From positions 124,001 through 188,000 of the forward strand of contig NZ_JABBNU010000007.1 of NCBI RefSeq assembly GCF_012926615.1: 64,000 bases of DNA, read 5' to 3'. The translations under genes were made by a program, and so were the position numbers. Shown here piece by piece: positions 54,727 to 63,450 of the stretch (within the stretch, counting starts at the first letter, position 1; every line of letters starts with the position of its first letter). The notes under the pieces were generated by a model. The model worked only from the letters and a program-made list of their open reading frames with translations, made no database searches and was not told the origin of the DNA. This DNA is from Marinigracilibium pacificum (lineage in GTDB: Bacteria > Bacteroidota > Bacteroidia > Cytophagales > Cyclobacteriaceae).

Positions 54727-55749
54727 TTATTTATCCATTTCTTCGATCATATCTTGTAGTGTTTTTTCAAGACTTAAATAATCAATATTTAATGTTTTTT
54801 TGCTTTTTGTATTGTTAAATCTTAATGGGTAGCCAACATTATTTTCTACAAATTTTGACGAAATACCTACAAAAGGCCCAAGAATTTTCAAAAGCCACTT
54901 TGGACTGGTTGATTTTGGTAATTTAAACTTACCAGGGAATGATTTTCTTATAGTATTAGCCATTTCTAATACAGTCATACTTTCATTTGAAAGTATATGT
55001 CTGCCTTCTGTATTGTCAATTTCAACAGCATTAATATGTGCCTCTGCAACATCTCTGACATCAACAACACCAAACATTAAATCTGGAGCTCCGAACTGCA
55101 TTTTACCATATAGCAGGTCCTTCATGAATTTTAAACTCTCTGAATCTGAAGATTTTGTTAATGAAGGTCCCATTACAAAAGAAGGATTGATTACACATAG
55201 CGACCATCTTTCTTGATTATCATGAAGTTCCCATGCTTTTTTTTCAGCAAGTGTTTTAGAATAGGGATAGGGCTGGTGATTTTTGCTACTTGTTGTATTC
55301 CATTGGTCCTCTGTGAAGTATTCTAGGCCTTGATCTTTCATGTCTTTAGCATCGCCATAAATGGAAACAACGCTGGAAGTCAGGATGACTTTTTTAACAT
55401 GAGGGAATTTATTAACTGAAGAAAGTACATTTTCAGTTCCTTCCAATGCTGGTTTTATCAGGTTTGCAATAGGGTCTTTAACATTAAGTTTAAAAGGAGA
55501 GGCCATGTGAATTACTGTATCACATCCTTCAAGTGATTTGTCATATGACCCAAACTTTAATAAGTCAGCCTCAAATATTTCCAGGTTGCCATCAGTTGTA
55601 TTCGCAATTTGAAGGAGATGTTCATACTTTTCTTTGTTATCCTTATTTCGGAGTGTAAGGTTAACGTGATGACCGTTTTCCAATAACCCTTTAACCACCC
55701 AGGATCCAATGTATCCTGTACCACCGGTGACCATGATTTTATTACTCAT
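54727..55749 (-). CDS. NAD(P)-dependent SDR-family reductase (dihydroflavonol reductase-like)
   Basis: About 340 residues from ATG at 55747-55749. An extended SDR fold: TGGTGYIGSWVVKGLLENGH (cofactor-binding, TGxTGYIG), then DTVIHMASPF, TSSVVSIYGDAKDM, and the catalytic YPYSKTLAEKKAW (YxxxK). The ADLLKFGSYDKSL acid after the cofactor strand, and the overall sequence, resemble dihydroflavonol-4-reductase/cinnamoyl-CoA reductase-like aldehyde reductases rather than sugar epimerases. Its substrate is unknown. It is a single gene here. Confidence 0.88.
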   Translation of the reverse strand: MSNKIMVTGGTGYIGSWVVKGLLENGHHVNLTLRNKDNKEKYEHLLQIANTTDGNLEIFEADLLKFGSYDKSLEGCDTVIHMASPFKLNVKDPIANLIKPALEGTENVLSSVNKFPHVKKVILTSSVVSIYGDAKDMKDQGLEYFTEDQWNTTSSKNHQPYPYSKTLAEKKAWELHDNQERWSLCVINPSFVMGPSLTKSSDSESLKFMKDLLYGKMQFGAPDLMFGVVDVRDVAEAHINAVEIDNTEGRHILSNESMTVLEMANTIRKSFPGKFKLPKSTSPKWLLKILGPFVGISSKFVENNVGYPLRFNNTKSKKTLNIDYLSLEKTLQDMIEEMDK

Positions 55750-55819
55750 CTTCAAAATGTTTTCAGTTTAGAAACTGAAGATAACTATTAAACATGAAAA
55801 ATATGAGTACTAAGATTTA

Positions 55820-57319
55820 TTATCCGACAGGGTAAGATTTTAACCTGAAGCTAAATGCACTTCCTTTTCCCGGTTTTGAAGAAATCTTGATTGCAGTATC
55901 ATGCAGTTCCATGATCTTTTTAACGATTGCTAATCCAAGACCGGCACCTTCTCTTTTGGCACTGCTATCATTTTGCCTGTAACGCTCAAAAATAATGGCT
56001 TGTTCTTTTTCGCTCATACCTGGGCCTGAATCAGAAACCGTGATTTTAACATCATGATCAGATCTTGAAAGGAGAAGTTTTACCACACCATTTTCAGGTG
56101 TGAATTTCAAAGCATTTTCTATCAGGTTTTGAATAGCTCTTTCAACCAGGCTGATATCAGCGAACACCATTGGCAATTGCTCGGAACTACTTTCAATTGA
56201 GATATTAATATTTTTCTTTTCTGCTTTTAGTTTGAACTTGTTTACTATATCCATTGCAAGGTCTGTAATTGCAAAGGGTTCTTTTTCGGGTTCGATTTGC
56301 TTAGACTCGAGTTTTGAATATTCAAAAAGCTGGGTGATCAAGTTTGATAGCTTTTCAGAACTATCCTGAACTATTTTTAAATAATATTCTTTATCATTTT
56401 CACTGAGGGATTCCTTTTTCATTTGTAAGGTTTCCACATAGCCCTTCATTATTGAAAGTGGTGTTCTTAAATCATGGGATACATTGGCGATTAATTCTCT
56501 TCTTAAATTATCAACAGATTTAATCTCCTCCATATTTTTTACAATTGTATCAGCCATTGAATTGAAATTTTCAGCTAATACGGATAAATCAGACTGTTTA
56601 GCGTTAGCAATACGGATACCATAATCACCTTCCGAAAACCGTTTTACTGAATTAATGATATTTCTCAGGTTCCTTGTAAGGTAATACAATGCGGCAAAGC
56701 CAACTAAAAGTGTAAATACCATTGTAATTACCATGGCGCCAAGACTAAGCCTTGTGAAATAACCTGAAAGCAGCGAGCTAAATACAACCTCTTGTTCACG
56801 TCCTTCCAGGATTATATAAATGTATCCTTCATGACCATCAATATTGAATTCAGCCGCTGAAAAGATTTTTTCTTCATTAATATTTCTTGGATCATCGCCA
56901 ACAATGTATTTCTCACCATTTGTAGCTATGAATTTTTCAATAGGCTTAGTGTCAACTTTTTGAACAGGAGCATCCGGGTCAGAATGATCTAATACTACGG
57001 AGTATAAAATAGCTCCGGATTTATCGAGAAGATAAACTTCAATAGATCGGTTGACAGCCATCATATCATGCATGATATCTCCGAAAAGTGGTTTGTTTAC
57101 TGATCCGTCTTCAAGAAATGGTGCTTCATTTTGAAATTTTTCTTCAATTAAATGGTTGGCTACATTCGCATTTAATTTCTGTGTAGTTTCATGATAAAGT
57201 TTTGAAGTGAAGTAAAATGAAGCTAAAACGTATATACTTCCCATAAAAATAATCAGGAAGAAAAACGTCATCATCAATTTTTTTATAAATCTATTAGATA
57301 AGGTGTCTTTGGTATTCAT
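55820..57319 (-). CDS. Sensor histidine kinase
   Basis: A 499-residue inner-membrane kinase. Seen in order: transmembrane segment 1 (~12-35), a periplasmic sensor of ~150 residues, transmembrane segment 2 (~190-215), HAMP linker (NLRNIINSVKRFSEGDYGIRI), HisKA with the phospho-acceptor in NVSHDLRTPLSIMKGYVE, and HATPase_c with N-box NLIENALKF, G1 DSGPGMSEKE and G2 GAGLGLAIVKKIME. All key residues are present. The start overlaps the end of the response regulator gene by four bases (ATGA). The sensed signal is unknown. Confidence 0.95.
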   Translation of the reverse strand: MNTKDTLSNRFIKKLMMTFFFLIIFMGSIYVLASFYFTSKLYHETTQKLNANVANHLIEEKFQNEAPFLEDGSVNKPLFGDIMHDMMAVNRSIEVYLLDKSGAILYSVVLDHSDPDAPVQKVDTKPIEKFIATNGEKYIVGDDPRNINEEKIFSAAEFNIDGHEGYIYIILEGREQEVVFSSLLSGYFTRLSLGAMVITMVFTLLVGFAALYYLTRNLRNIINSVKRFSEGDYGIRIANAKQSDLSVLAENFNSMADTIVKNMEEIKSVDNLRRELIANVSHDLRTPLSIMKGYVETLQMKKESLSENDKEYYLKIVQDSSEKLSNLITQLFEYSKLESKQIEPEKEPFAITDLAMDIVNKFKLKAEKKNINISIESSSEQLPMVFADISLVERAIQNLIENALKFTPENGVVKLLLSRSDHDVKITVSDSGPGMSEKEQAIIFERYRQNDSSAKREGAGLGLAIVKKIMELHDTAIKISSKPGKGSAFSFRLKSYPVG

Positions 57320-58026
57320 GCTGTGGTAATTACTTCTTCGTTAAACTTATAGCCAATTCCCCAGGTGGTTTTAATGTACTTGGGATTATTCATGTCTGGT
57401 TCAATCTTGGCTCTTAATCTATTTATATGAGAGTTAACAGTATGTTCATATCCATCAAAATCATAACCCCATATTAATTTTAAAAGGTCTGATCTTGAGT
57501 AACTTCTTCCGGGATGGGAAGCCATTAATGTTAGCAATTCAAATTCCTTAGGAGAAAGCTCCACTTTATCATTCCTTACTATTACCTTTCTTTTGTCAAT
57601 GTCAATTGTTAACTCATCAAAGTTCAGAGTTTTTTCTTCAGTGCTAGAAATGCTTTCTTCGATCATTTTGGTTCGACGGAATATTGCTTTCACTCTGGCG
57701 ATAAACTCTCTTATACTAAAAGGTTTAGTTATGTAGTCATCGGCGCCCATTTCAAGACCTAAAACTCTGTCTATTTCTTCAGATTTTGCCGTGAGCATAA
57801 TTATAGGAGTACTTTGCTTTGCCCTGACTTCCCGACATACATTCAATCCGTCTTTTTCAGGGAGACTGAGATCAAGAATTATCAAGTCTGGATCTTTAGA
57901 AAAAGCTTTTTCAACACCTGAGTTGCCATCGTAAGCTTTAATTACTTCACAATCCAGATCTTTTAGGTGGATTTCTAAAAGATTTACAATTTCCGGATCG
58001 TCTTCTATAACTAATACTTTTTTCAT
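57316..58026 (-). CDS. OmpR-family response regulator
   Basis: A 236-residue regulator. The receiver domain has EDD near residue 8, the phospho-acceptor Asp in DLIILDLSLPEKDG and the conserved Lys in ADDYITKPF. The C-terminal winged helix (OmpR/PhoB type) is seen in LSPKEFELLTLMASHPGRSYSR and HTVNSHINRLRAKIE. It is the upstream gene of a two-gene operon with the histidine kinase; the pair resembles PhoPR-type systems in plan. Target genes unknown. Confidence 0.96.
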   Translation of the reverse strand: MKKVLVIEDDPEIVNLLEIHLKDLDCEVIKAYDGNSGVEKAFSKDPDLIILDLSLPEKDGLNVCREVRAKQSTPIIMLTAKSEEIDRVLGLEMGADDYITKPFSIREFIARVKAIFRRTKMIEESISSTEEKTLNFDELTIDIDKRKVIVRNDKVELSPKEFELLTLMASHPGRSYSRSDLLKLIWGYDFDGYEHTVNSHINRLRAKIEPDMNNPKYIKTTWGIGYKFNEEVITTA

Positions 58027-58160
58027 TATTTAAAAGAAGGTAAAATTTATCACAGAAGTATCACAGTATGTTTACATTTCTGTTTTTGATAAATGTATGG
58101 AAATAATTCAATTAATAATTACCAGAAATCAATAATCAGATGCTTATGTCGTGAAGACGT

Positions 58161-59048
58161 CTATTCAGGATTGTCTTTTGTAGTTGATATTTTAAAAGGG
58201 AATGTTGAATAGTTTTTGATTTCAACAATGTTACCAGGCATATTAAATCCTGCATCATTTAATGCATTCCAGACACTCATCATAACATTTGATTTTATAT
58301 CAAATCGACGAAATGTCGGGTCAAATAAATCAACCCATATTGTATATTTCAGGTTAACCGTGTTAGTGCCGTAATCGGTTAAGTATACCGATGGAGCCGG
58401 TTCTTTCAAAACTCCATCTATTTTTAAGGCTGTGTTTATAATTATTTCAGCAGTTTTTGCCAAATCTGTTCCATAATCCATTCCCAGAGATATCTCATAT
58501 CTAAGGAAACCATCTACAGTATAGTTGGTAAGGTTACCTTTTATAATTGTGGCATTTGGAATAAATATATCTTTTCCATCATAAGTTTTGATTCGGGTAG
58601 ACCTCAAGGTCATAGCCTGAACTCTTCCTTTTTCTTCACCAACTTTTATTAAATCTCCCTTTTTAAATGGACGATTAAATGCCATGATAACCCCTGCAAT
58701 AAAGTTTTCACCGATATCTTTAAATGCAAACCCAAAAATAATTGCAGCAACACCAGCTCCTGAAAATATTCCAACAACCATTTGGCCATAGCCTATAATT
58801 TGAAGAAAAAATAGTGCACCAATTAGCAGGATCGAATAAAAGATGATATCTGTTATGAATTTACCCATTACCACATCATCAAACTTTTTGGCTAGGCGAG
58901 GGGACAGAAATCTTTGTGCTCCCTTAGCAAGAAAATAAAAGACTAAAAAAATAATAATTCCTACAGATAGTTTAGGTAGGATTGTTATAAGTTCATCATA
59001 ATAGATGTTTAGCTGATCTATAAAGGAGTCCTTTATCTTTTTAAACAT
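58161..59048 (-). CDS. Small-conductance mechanosensitive channel (MscS family)
   Basis: A 295-residue inner-membrane channel. Three hydrophobic segments lie in the first 130 residues: ~26-46, ~68-90 and the pore-lining TM3, with MVVGIFSGAGVAAIIFGFAFKDIGENFIAG. The beta-rich middle domain follows (FKKGDLIKVGEEKGRVQAM, RTYDGKDIFIPNA-like), then the cytoplasmic vestibule. The length matches E. coli MscS (286). It protects against osmotic downshock. It is a single gene, upstream of the two-component operon on the same strand but with a 134-base gap. Confidence 0.93.
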   Translation of the reverse strand: MFKKIKDSFIDQLNIYYDELITILPKLSVGIIIFLVFYFLAKGAQRFLSPRLAKKFDDVVMGKFITDIIFYSILLIGALFFLQIIGYGQMVVGIFSGAGVAAIIFGFAFKDIGENFIAGVIMAFNRPFKKGDLIKVGEEKGRVQAMTLRSTRIKTYDGKDIFIPNATIIKGNLTNYTVDGFLRYEISLGMDYGTDLAKTAEIIINTALKIDGVLKEPAPSVYLTDYGTNTVNLKYTIWVDLFDPTFRRFDIKSNVMMSVWNALNDAGFNMPGNIVEIKNYSTFPFKISTTKDNPE

Positions 59049-59113
59049 ACTTCAAGGTTTGGGTTGCCTTTTTCAAATTAATAAATATGTCATAAAAAGA
59101 GATGAATTACTAA

Positions 59114-59139
59114 ATATAAAAAAAGGGGCAAAGCCCCTT
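59114..59139 (-). terminator. Terminator after the carbonic anhydrase gene
   Basis: AAGGGGC and GCCCCTT pair around AAA; on the minus strand it is followed by a run of T. It lies within 10 bases of the carbonic anhydrase stop codon. Confidence 0.85.
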
Positions 59140-59145
59140 AATATC

Positions 59146-59772
59146 TTAATCCAGGTGATATATTTCTCGTATTTCATCCAGGATCTTTTTAAAATCAATA
59201 CTCAGATCCACAATTTTTCCAGTTCTGATATCAAAGACCCAGCCATGAACCGTAATTCCTCGTTCTCTACTAGCAACTTGAACCTCAGCCTTTTTCAGAA
59301 CGTTTACGCATTGTTCCTGAACATTAAGTTCAACTAAACGTCTATATCTATCATCTTCATCAGATATAGCATTTAATTCATCTTTATGAATTCTGTATAC
59401 ATCGCGAATATTTCTTAACCATGGGTTTAGAATTCCAAGATCTACTGAATCCATTGCTGCTTTAACTCCACCACAATAATAGTGACCACAAACAACTATA
59501 TGATTAACTTTTAAATGCGCAACAGCATAATTTATAACAGAAGCACTACTGATGTCAAGATTTGAAACAACATTGGCAATGTTTCTATGTACAAATGCTT
59601 CCCCGGGACCAACTCCCATTAATTCTTCAGCAGTCACACGACTATCTGAGCAACCTATATATAATATTTCAGGACTTTGACCCTTAGAAAGATTTTCAAA
59701 ATATTGATCATCAACACCAAGCTTTTCTTTTACCCAATTCTCATTGTTCTTAAATATTTGATTTATATCCAT
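59146..59772 (-). CDS. can: Beta-class carbonic anhydrase
   Basis: A 208-residue zinc enzyme interconverting CO2 and bicarbonate, cytoplasmic. Zinc ligands are visible: Cys in IGCSDSRV (with the Asp/Arg dyad) and the His/Cys pair in VCGHYYCGG. Further family stretches are HRNIANVV, VEYAV-like INYAVAHLKV and the C-terminal VHGWVFDIRTGKIVDL. The length matches E. coli Can (220). Single gene; its terminator follows. Confidence 0.96.
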   Translation of the reverse strand: MDINQIFKNNENWVKEKLGVDDQYFENLSKGQSPEILYIGCSDSRVTAEELMGVGPGEAFVHRNIANVVSNLDISSASVINYAVAHLKVNHIVVCGHYYCGGVKAAMDSVDLGILNPWLRNIRDVYRIHKDELNAISDEDDRYRRLVELNVQEQCVNVLKKAEVQVASRERGITVHGWVFDIRTGKIVDLSIDFKKILDEIREIYHLD

Positions 59773-59925
59773 TATAAATTATTTTTTATGTGTTTTTCAA
59801 ATATACCTATCAAAAGCTAATTACAATAGCATTTTATTGGTTTCTAAACTATTAAAACTCCCGGTAGGATGAACGAAAAATAAGAAAATATTTTACTTTT
59901 TAAATGAATCCTGAACTTTTTAGTT

Positions 59926-59953
59926 ATAAAAAAAGCCCTCAGATGAGGGCTTA
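59926..59953 (-). terminator. Terminator after the acyl-CoA dehydrogenase gene
   Basis: AAGCCCTC and GAGGGCTT pair around AGAT, with an A run that reads as a T run on the minus strand. It lies close to the acyl-CoA dehydrogenase stop codon. Confidence 0.9.
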
Positions 59954-59957
59954 ATTG

Positions 59958-61172
59958 TTATTCGAATGCCGGAATTCCGGTTATCTCTTTTCCGAGAATT
60001 AATAAATGAATATCATGAGTTCCCTCATAAGTTATTACAGATTCCAGGTTAGCCATATGTCTCATAATAGGGTAGTCACCGGTAATTCCCATACCACCAT
60101 GAATTTGTCTGGCTTCTCTTGCAATTCTTAATGCCATTTCAACGTTGTTTCTTTTTGCAAGGGAAATCTGGGCAGTAGTTGCTTTACCTTCATTAAAAAG
60201 CTGGCCTAAACGCAGGTTTAATAATTGAGCTTTGGTGATCTCAGTAAGCATTTCTGCAAGTTTCTTTTGAGTAAGCTGAAATCCCCCAATAGGTTTTCCA
60301 AATTGAATTCTTTCTTTAGAATATCTTACAGCTGAATCATAGCAATCCATCGCTGCACCAATTGCACCCCATGCTATACCATATCTTGCCGAATCTAAAC
60401 AATTCATTGGAGCACCTAACCCACTTTTACCAGGTAAAAGGTTTTCTTTAGGCACCTTTACATCATTAAATACCAATTCACCAGTAGTAGATGCTCTAAG
60501 GCTCCATTTTCCATGAGTTTCAGGAGTAGTGAATCCTTCCATGCCTCTTTCTACAATCAGACCATGAATTCTTCCTTCTTCATTTTTAGCCCATACAACA
60601 GCAATATCTGCTTTTGGTGAATTTGAAATCCACATTTTGGCACCATTTAATAGATAATGATCACCCATATCTTTAAAATTGGTAACCATTCCACTAGGGT
60701 TTGAACCGTGGTCAGGCTCTGTTAAGCCAAAACATCCAAGCATTTCACCTGAAGCTAGTTTTGGTAAGTATTTCTTCTTTTGTTCTTCTGATCCGAATTT
60801 ATAAATAGGGTACATTACCAATGATCCTTGAACAGAGGCTGTTGATCTCATACCTGAGTCACCTCTTTCAATTTCCTGCATAATAAGACCGTAGCTAATA
60901 TAGTCAAGACCGCCGCCACCATATTGCTCTGGTACTGTAGGCCCAAAGGCTCCGATGTCACCAAATTTTTTCACGATTTCATAAGGAAAGTGTGCTCTTT
61001 CTGCCCAGTCTTCGATATAGGGACTGATTTCCTTTTTAACAAAATCTCTTATTGATGATCTGATTAATTTGTGTTCTTCAGTTAAAAGATCGTCGATGTT
61101 GTAAAAATCAGGAGATTCAAATAGATCCTGTTTTACTGCTTTTTTATTTTCCGCAGCTGTTTCAGTATTCAT
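59958..61172 (-). CDS. Acyl-CoA dehydrogenase, glutaryl-CoA dehydrogenase-like
   Basis: A 404-residue flavoprotein. Family motifs: FGAFGPTVPEQYGGGGLDYISYG, FGLTEPDHGSNPSGM, the catalytic Glu in ITYEGTHDIHLLILGKEITG, and RQIHGGMGITGDYPIMRH. This position of the catalytic Glu and the overall sequence favour the glutaryl-CoA dehydrogenase branch, which would fit lysine or tryptophan breakdown. A related short-branched acyl-CoA dehydrogenase cannot be excluded. It is transcribed alone, toward the carbonic anhydrase gene. Confidence 0.92.
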   Translation of the reverse strand: MNTETAAENKKAVKQDLFESPDFYNIDDLLTEEHKLIRSSIRDFVKKEISPYIEDWAERAHFPYEIVKKFGDIGAFGPTVPEQYGGGGLDYISYGLIMQEIERGDSGMRSTASVQGSLVMYPIYKFGSEEQKKKYLPKLASGEMLGCFGLTEPDHGSNPSGMVTNFKDMGDHYLLNGAKMWISNSPKADIAVVWAKNEEGRIHGLIVERGMEGFTTPETHGKWSLRASTTGELVFNDVKVPKENLLPGKSGLGAPMNCLDSARYGIAWGAIGAAMDCYDSAVRYSKERIQFGKPIGGFQLTQKKLAEMLTEITKAQLLNLRLGQLFNEGKATTAQISLAKRNNVEMALRIAREARQIHGGMGITGDYPIMRHMANLESVITYEGTHDIHLLILGKEITGIPAFE

Positions 61173-61370
61173 GAATTATTAGGTTTGTTGTTTCTCAAGT
61201 TCATCAAATTTACAAAGACATTTTAATTTGGATAATATTCTATTGAATAAAAAAATAAAATTTAAATACTGAGGTATGAAATTTATGATTTGGTATACCC
61301 CTTAGTTTATAGAAGAATATTTGAAAGATTATTTGATTAATGAAAATAGGAAAATGTACTTTAATGAGTG

Positions 61371-61378
61371 TATTTTTG
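61371..61378 (+). promoter_or_regulatory. Candidate -7 element for the FAD-dependent dehydrogenase gene
   Basis: TATTTTTG matches the Bacteroidota -7 consensus TAnnTTTG and lies 30 bases before the ATG at 61409. Confidence 0.45.
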
Positions 61379-61408
61379 CAGATATTTTAAGGATAACTCC
61401 CTTACCAA

Positions 61409-62980
61409 ATGATGAAAGAATTATCACTGAAACTCCCTCCACATATAGCCTATGATGAGGTAGAGTTAAAGAAATTTATTTCCTCCGAAACGGGTTATGA
61501 AGAAAACAGGATCGATTACCTAATTCGTAAAAGATCGATCGATGCCCGTAGAAAGCAAATCGTAATTAACGTTACTGTTGATGTTTTTATTGATGAAAAG
61601 GCTCCTTCGCTAATTCCTGAACAGCGAGAATATCAAGATGTATCAAACCGACCAGTAGTTCTAATTGTTGGAGCAGGTCCTGCCGGATTATTTGCAGCTT
61701 TAAGGGCAGTGGAATTAGGTTTTAAACCAATTGTATTCGAAAGAGGAAAAGATGTCAGAGAGAGGCGTAGAGATCTTGCAGCAATAAATAAACATGATAT
61801 AGTCAACCCGGAAAGTAATTATTGCTTTGGGGAGGGCGGAGCAGGGACATATTCAGATGGAAAGCTCTATACCCGAAGTAAAAAGCGGGGTGATATAATG
61901 AGAATTCTCGAAATTTTAGTTGCTCATGGCGCCAGAGAAAACATATTATATGAGGCTCATCCTCATATTGGAACAAACAAATTGCCTCCACTTGTTGCCG
62001 AATTGAGAAATAGTATATTAAAGGCAGGAGGGGAAATTCATTTTAATACCAGAGTTACCGATTTTATTATCGATAATGAACGAATGCGTGGTGTTGTGAC
62101 TGCTTCCGGCAAGTCTTATGAAGGAATTGGTGTAGTACTGGCAACCGGGCATTCGGCAAGGGATATATTTAGCATCCTTAATAATAAGGGCGTTGATATT
62201 GAGTTTAAACCATTTGCATTAGGGGTTAGGATAGAGCATGAGCAAACCTTGATTGATAGTATGCAATATAACGCAAAGGACAGAGGTGAATATTTACCTC
62301 CGGCTGCATATAGTATAAAAACTCAAGTCGATTTAAAAACAGGGAGGTATGGAGTTTTTAGTTTTTGTATGTGTCCGGGTGGATTTATTGTTCCTTCTGC
62401 AACAGCTCCAGGCGAACAAGTTGTTAATGGGATGAGTCCAAGTAGAAGAGATGGCCGATATGCCAACTCTGGAATGGTAGTGACAGTATCAGATCACGAT
62501 CTGGATGCTTATAAAGAGTTTGGTGCACTTAAAGGGATGATGTTTCAGGCTGAGGTAGAAAAAAAAGCTTTTGAATCAGGAGGGAATACTCAAAAGGCTC
62601 CAGCTCAAAGAATGATAGATTTTGTAAACAAGAAAACTACTGCTTCCCTAAAAGATACATCTTACCAACCTGGATTAGTATCTGCAGATTTACGTGATTA
62701 TCTTCCAGAGTTCGTAGCTGAATCGCTGAGGAAGGGATTTTTGAATTTTAAAAGGAAAATGCCATCTTACTTTACCAACAATGCTCAGCTAATTGGAGTT
62801 GAAAGTCGTACATCATCTCCAGTTCGTATTCCGAGGGATAAAGAATCTTTGGAGCACGTGAGAATCAGAGCATTTTATCCCTGTGGAGAAGGGGCAGGGT
62901 ATGCCGGAGGAATTATGTCTGCGGCTATGGATGGTGAAAGATGTGTAGAAAAATTGATAGAATCATATGGGTCTAAATGA
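61409..62980 (+). CDS. FAD-dependent dehydrogenase (COG2509 type)
   Basis: A 523-residue flavoprotein. After an ~85-residue N-terminal domain comes the FAD-binding motif VVLIVGAGPAGLFAALRAVELG, then the family stretch NYCFGEGGAGTYSDGKLYTRSKKRG, a second dinucleotide-binding strand GVVLATGHSARDI, and the C-terminal YPCGEGAGYAGGIMSAAMDG. This pattern is typical of the uncharacterised COG2509 family, related to HI0933/TrxB-like oxidoreductases. Substrate unknown. Its last 14 bases overlap the following CoA-binding gene, so the two are linked. Confidence 0.9.
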   Translation: MMKELSLKLPPHIAYDEVELKKFISSETGYEENRIDYLIRKRSIDARRKQIVINVTVDVFIDEKAPSLIPEQREYQDVSNRPVVLIVGAGPAGLFAALRAVELGFKPIVFERGKDVRERRRDLAAINKHDIVNPESNYCFGEGGAGTYSDGKLYTRSKKRGDIMRILEILVAHGARENILYEAHPHIGTNKLPPLVAELRNSILKAGGEIHFNTRVTDFIIDNERMRGVVTASGKSYEGIGVVLATGHSARDIFSILNNKGVDIEFKPFALGVRIEHEQTLIDSMQYNAKDRGEYLPPAAYSIKTQVDLKTGRYGVFSFCMCPGGFIVPSATAPGEQVVNGMSPSRRDGRYANSGMVVTVSDHDLDAYKEFGALKGMMFQAEVEKKAFESGGNTQKAPAQRMIDFVNKKTTASLKDTSYQPGLVSADLRDYLPEFVAESLRKGFLNFKRKMPSYFTNNAQLIGVESRTSSPVRIPRDKESLEHVRIRAFYPCGEGAGYAGGIMSAAMDGERCVEKLIESYGSK

Positions 62981-63344
62981 TAAGAAAACTGTAATCATAG
63001 GAGCTACTCCAAATCCGGCAAGGTTTGCCTTCAAAGCAGCCGATATGTTTGCTTCCTATGATGTGCCATTTGTTCCGGTAGGAATAAAAAAAGGTGAAGT
63101 ATTTGGAGAAGAGATTCAAGATATAAAAGAAAAACCATCTGTTGAGGAAGTTCATACGGTTACCATGTATATAGGACCAAGGCATCAGGACGAATGGATG
63201 GATTATATAATTTCACTAAAGCCAAAGAGGATAATATTTAATCCGGGAACTGAAAATTTTGAGTTCTATAAAAAGGCGGAACAGGCTGGTATAGAGACGA
63301 TTGAAGCATGTACACTGGTGATGCTGTCCACAGGGCAATTTTGA
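62967..63344 (+). CDS. CoA-binding domain protein (YccU-like)
   Basis: A 125-residue protein forming one Rossmann-like CoA-binding domain (PF13380, YccU-like). Visible: KKTVIIGATPNPARFAFKAADMF, then VPFVPVGIKKGEVFG, VHTVTMYIGPRHQDEW and the cysteine-containing TIEACTLVMLSTGQF end. Members bind CoA; their wider role is unclear. The ATG at 62967 lies 14 bases inside the preceding gene and gives the typical N-terminus. Confidence 0.9.
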   Translation: MGLNDKKTVIIGATPNPARFAFKAADMFASYDVPFVPVGIKKGEVFGEEIQDIKEKPSVEEVHTVTMYIGPRHQDEWMDYIISLKPKRIIFNPGTENFEFYKKAEQAGIETIEACTLVMLSTGQF

Positions 63345-63411
63345 TTGATTGATAGATTTATTATTTTTGAAAATAACACGTTAATAAATCTGTTTTTAGC
63401 ACTTTATTGCG

Positions 63412-63419
63412 TATTTTTG
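63412..63419 (+). promoter_or_regulatory. Candidate -7 element for gyrB
   Basis: TATTTTTG fits the TAnnTTTG consensus, 32 bases before the TTG start of gyrB. An identical octamer occurs at 63362-63369. Confidence 0.45.
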
Positions 63420-63450
63420 AATGTTTGTATAATTCAAAATTGAGATAATT

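Noticed and set aside
61260-61320. GGTAT...ATACC inverted repeat upstream of 61409
   Set aside because: Only five base pairs match over a 17-base spacer, which is expected by chance in AT-rich DNA.
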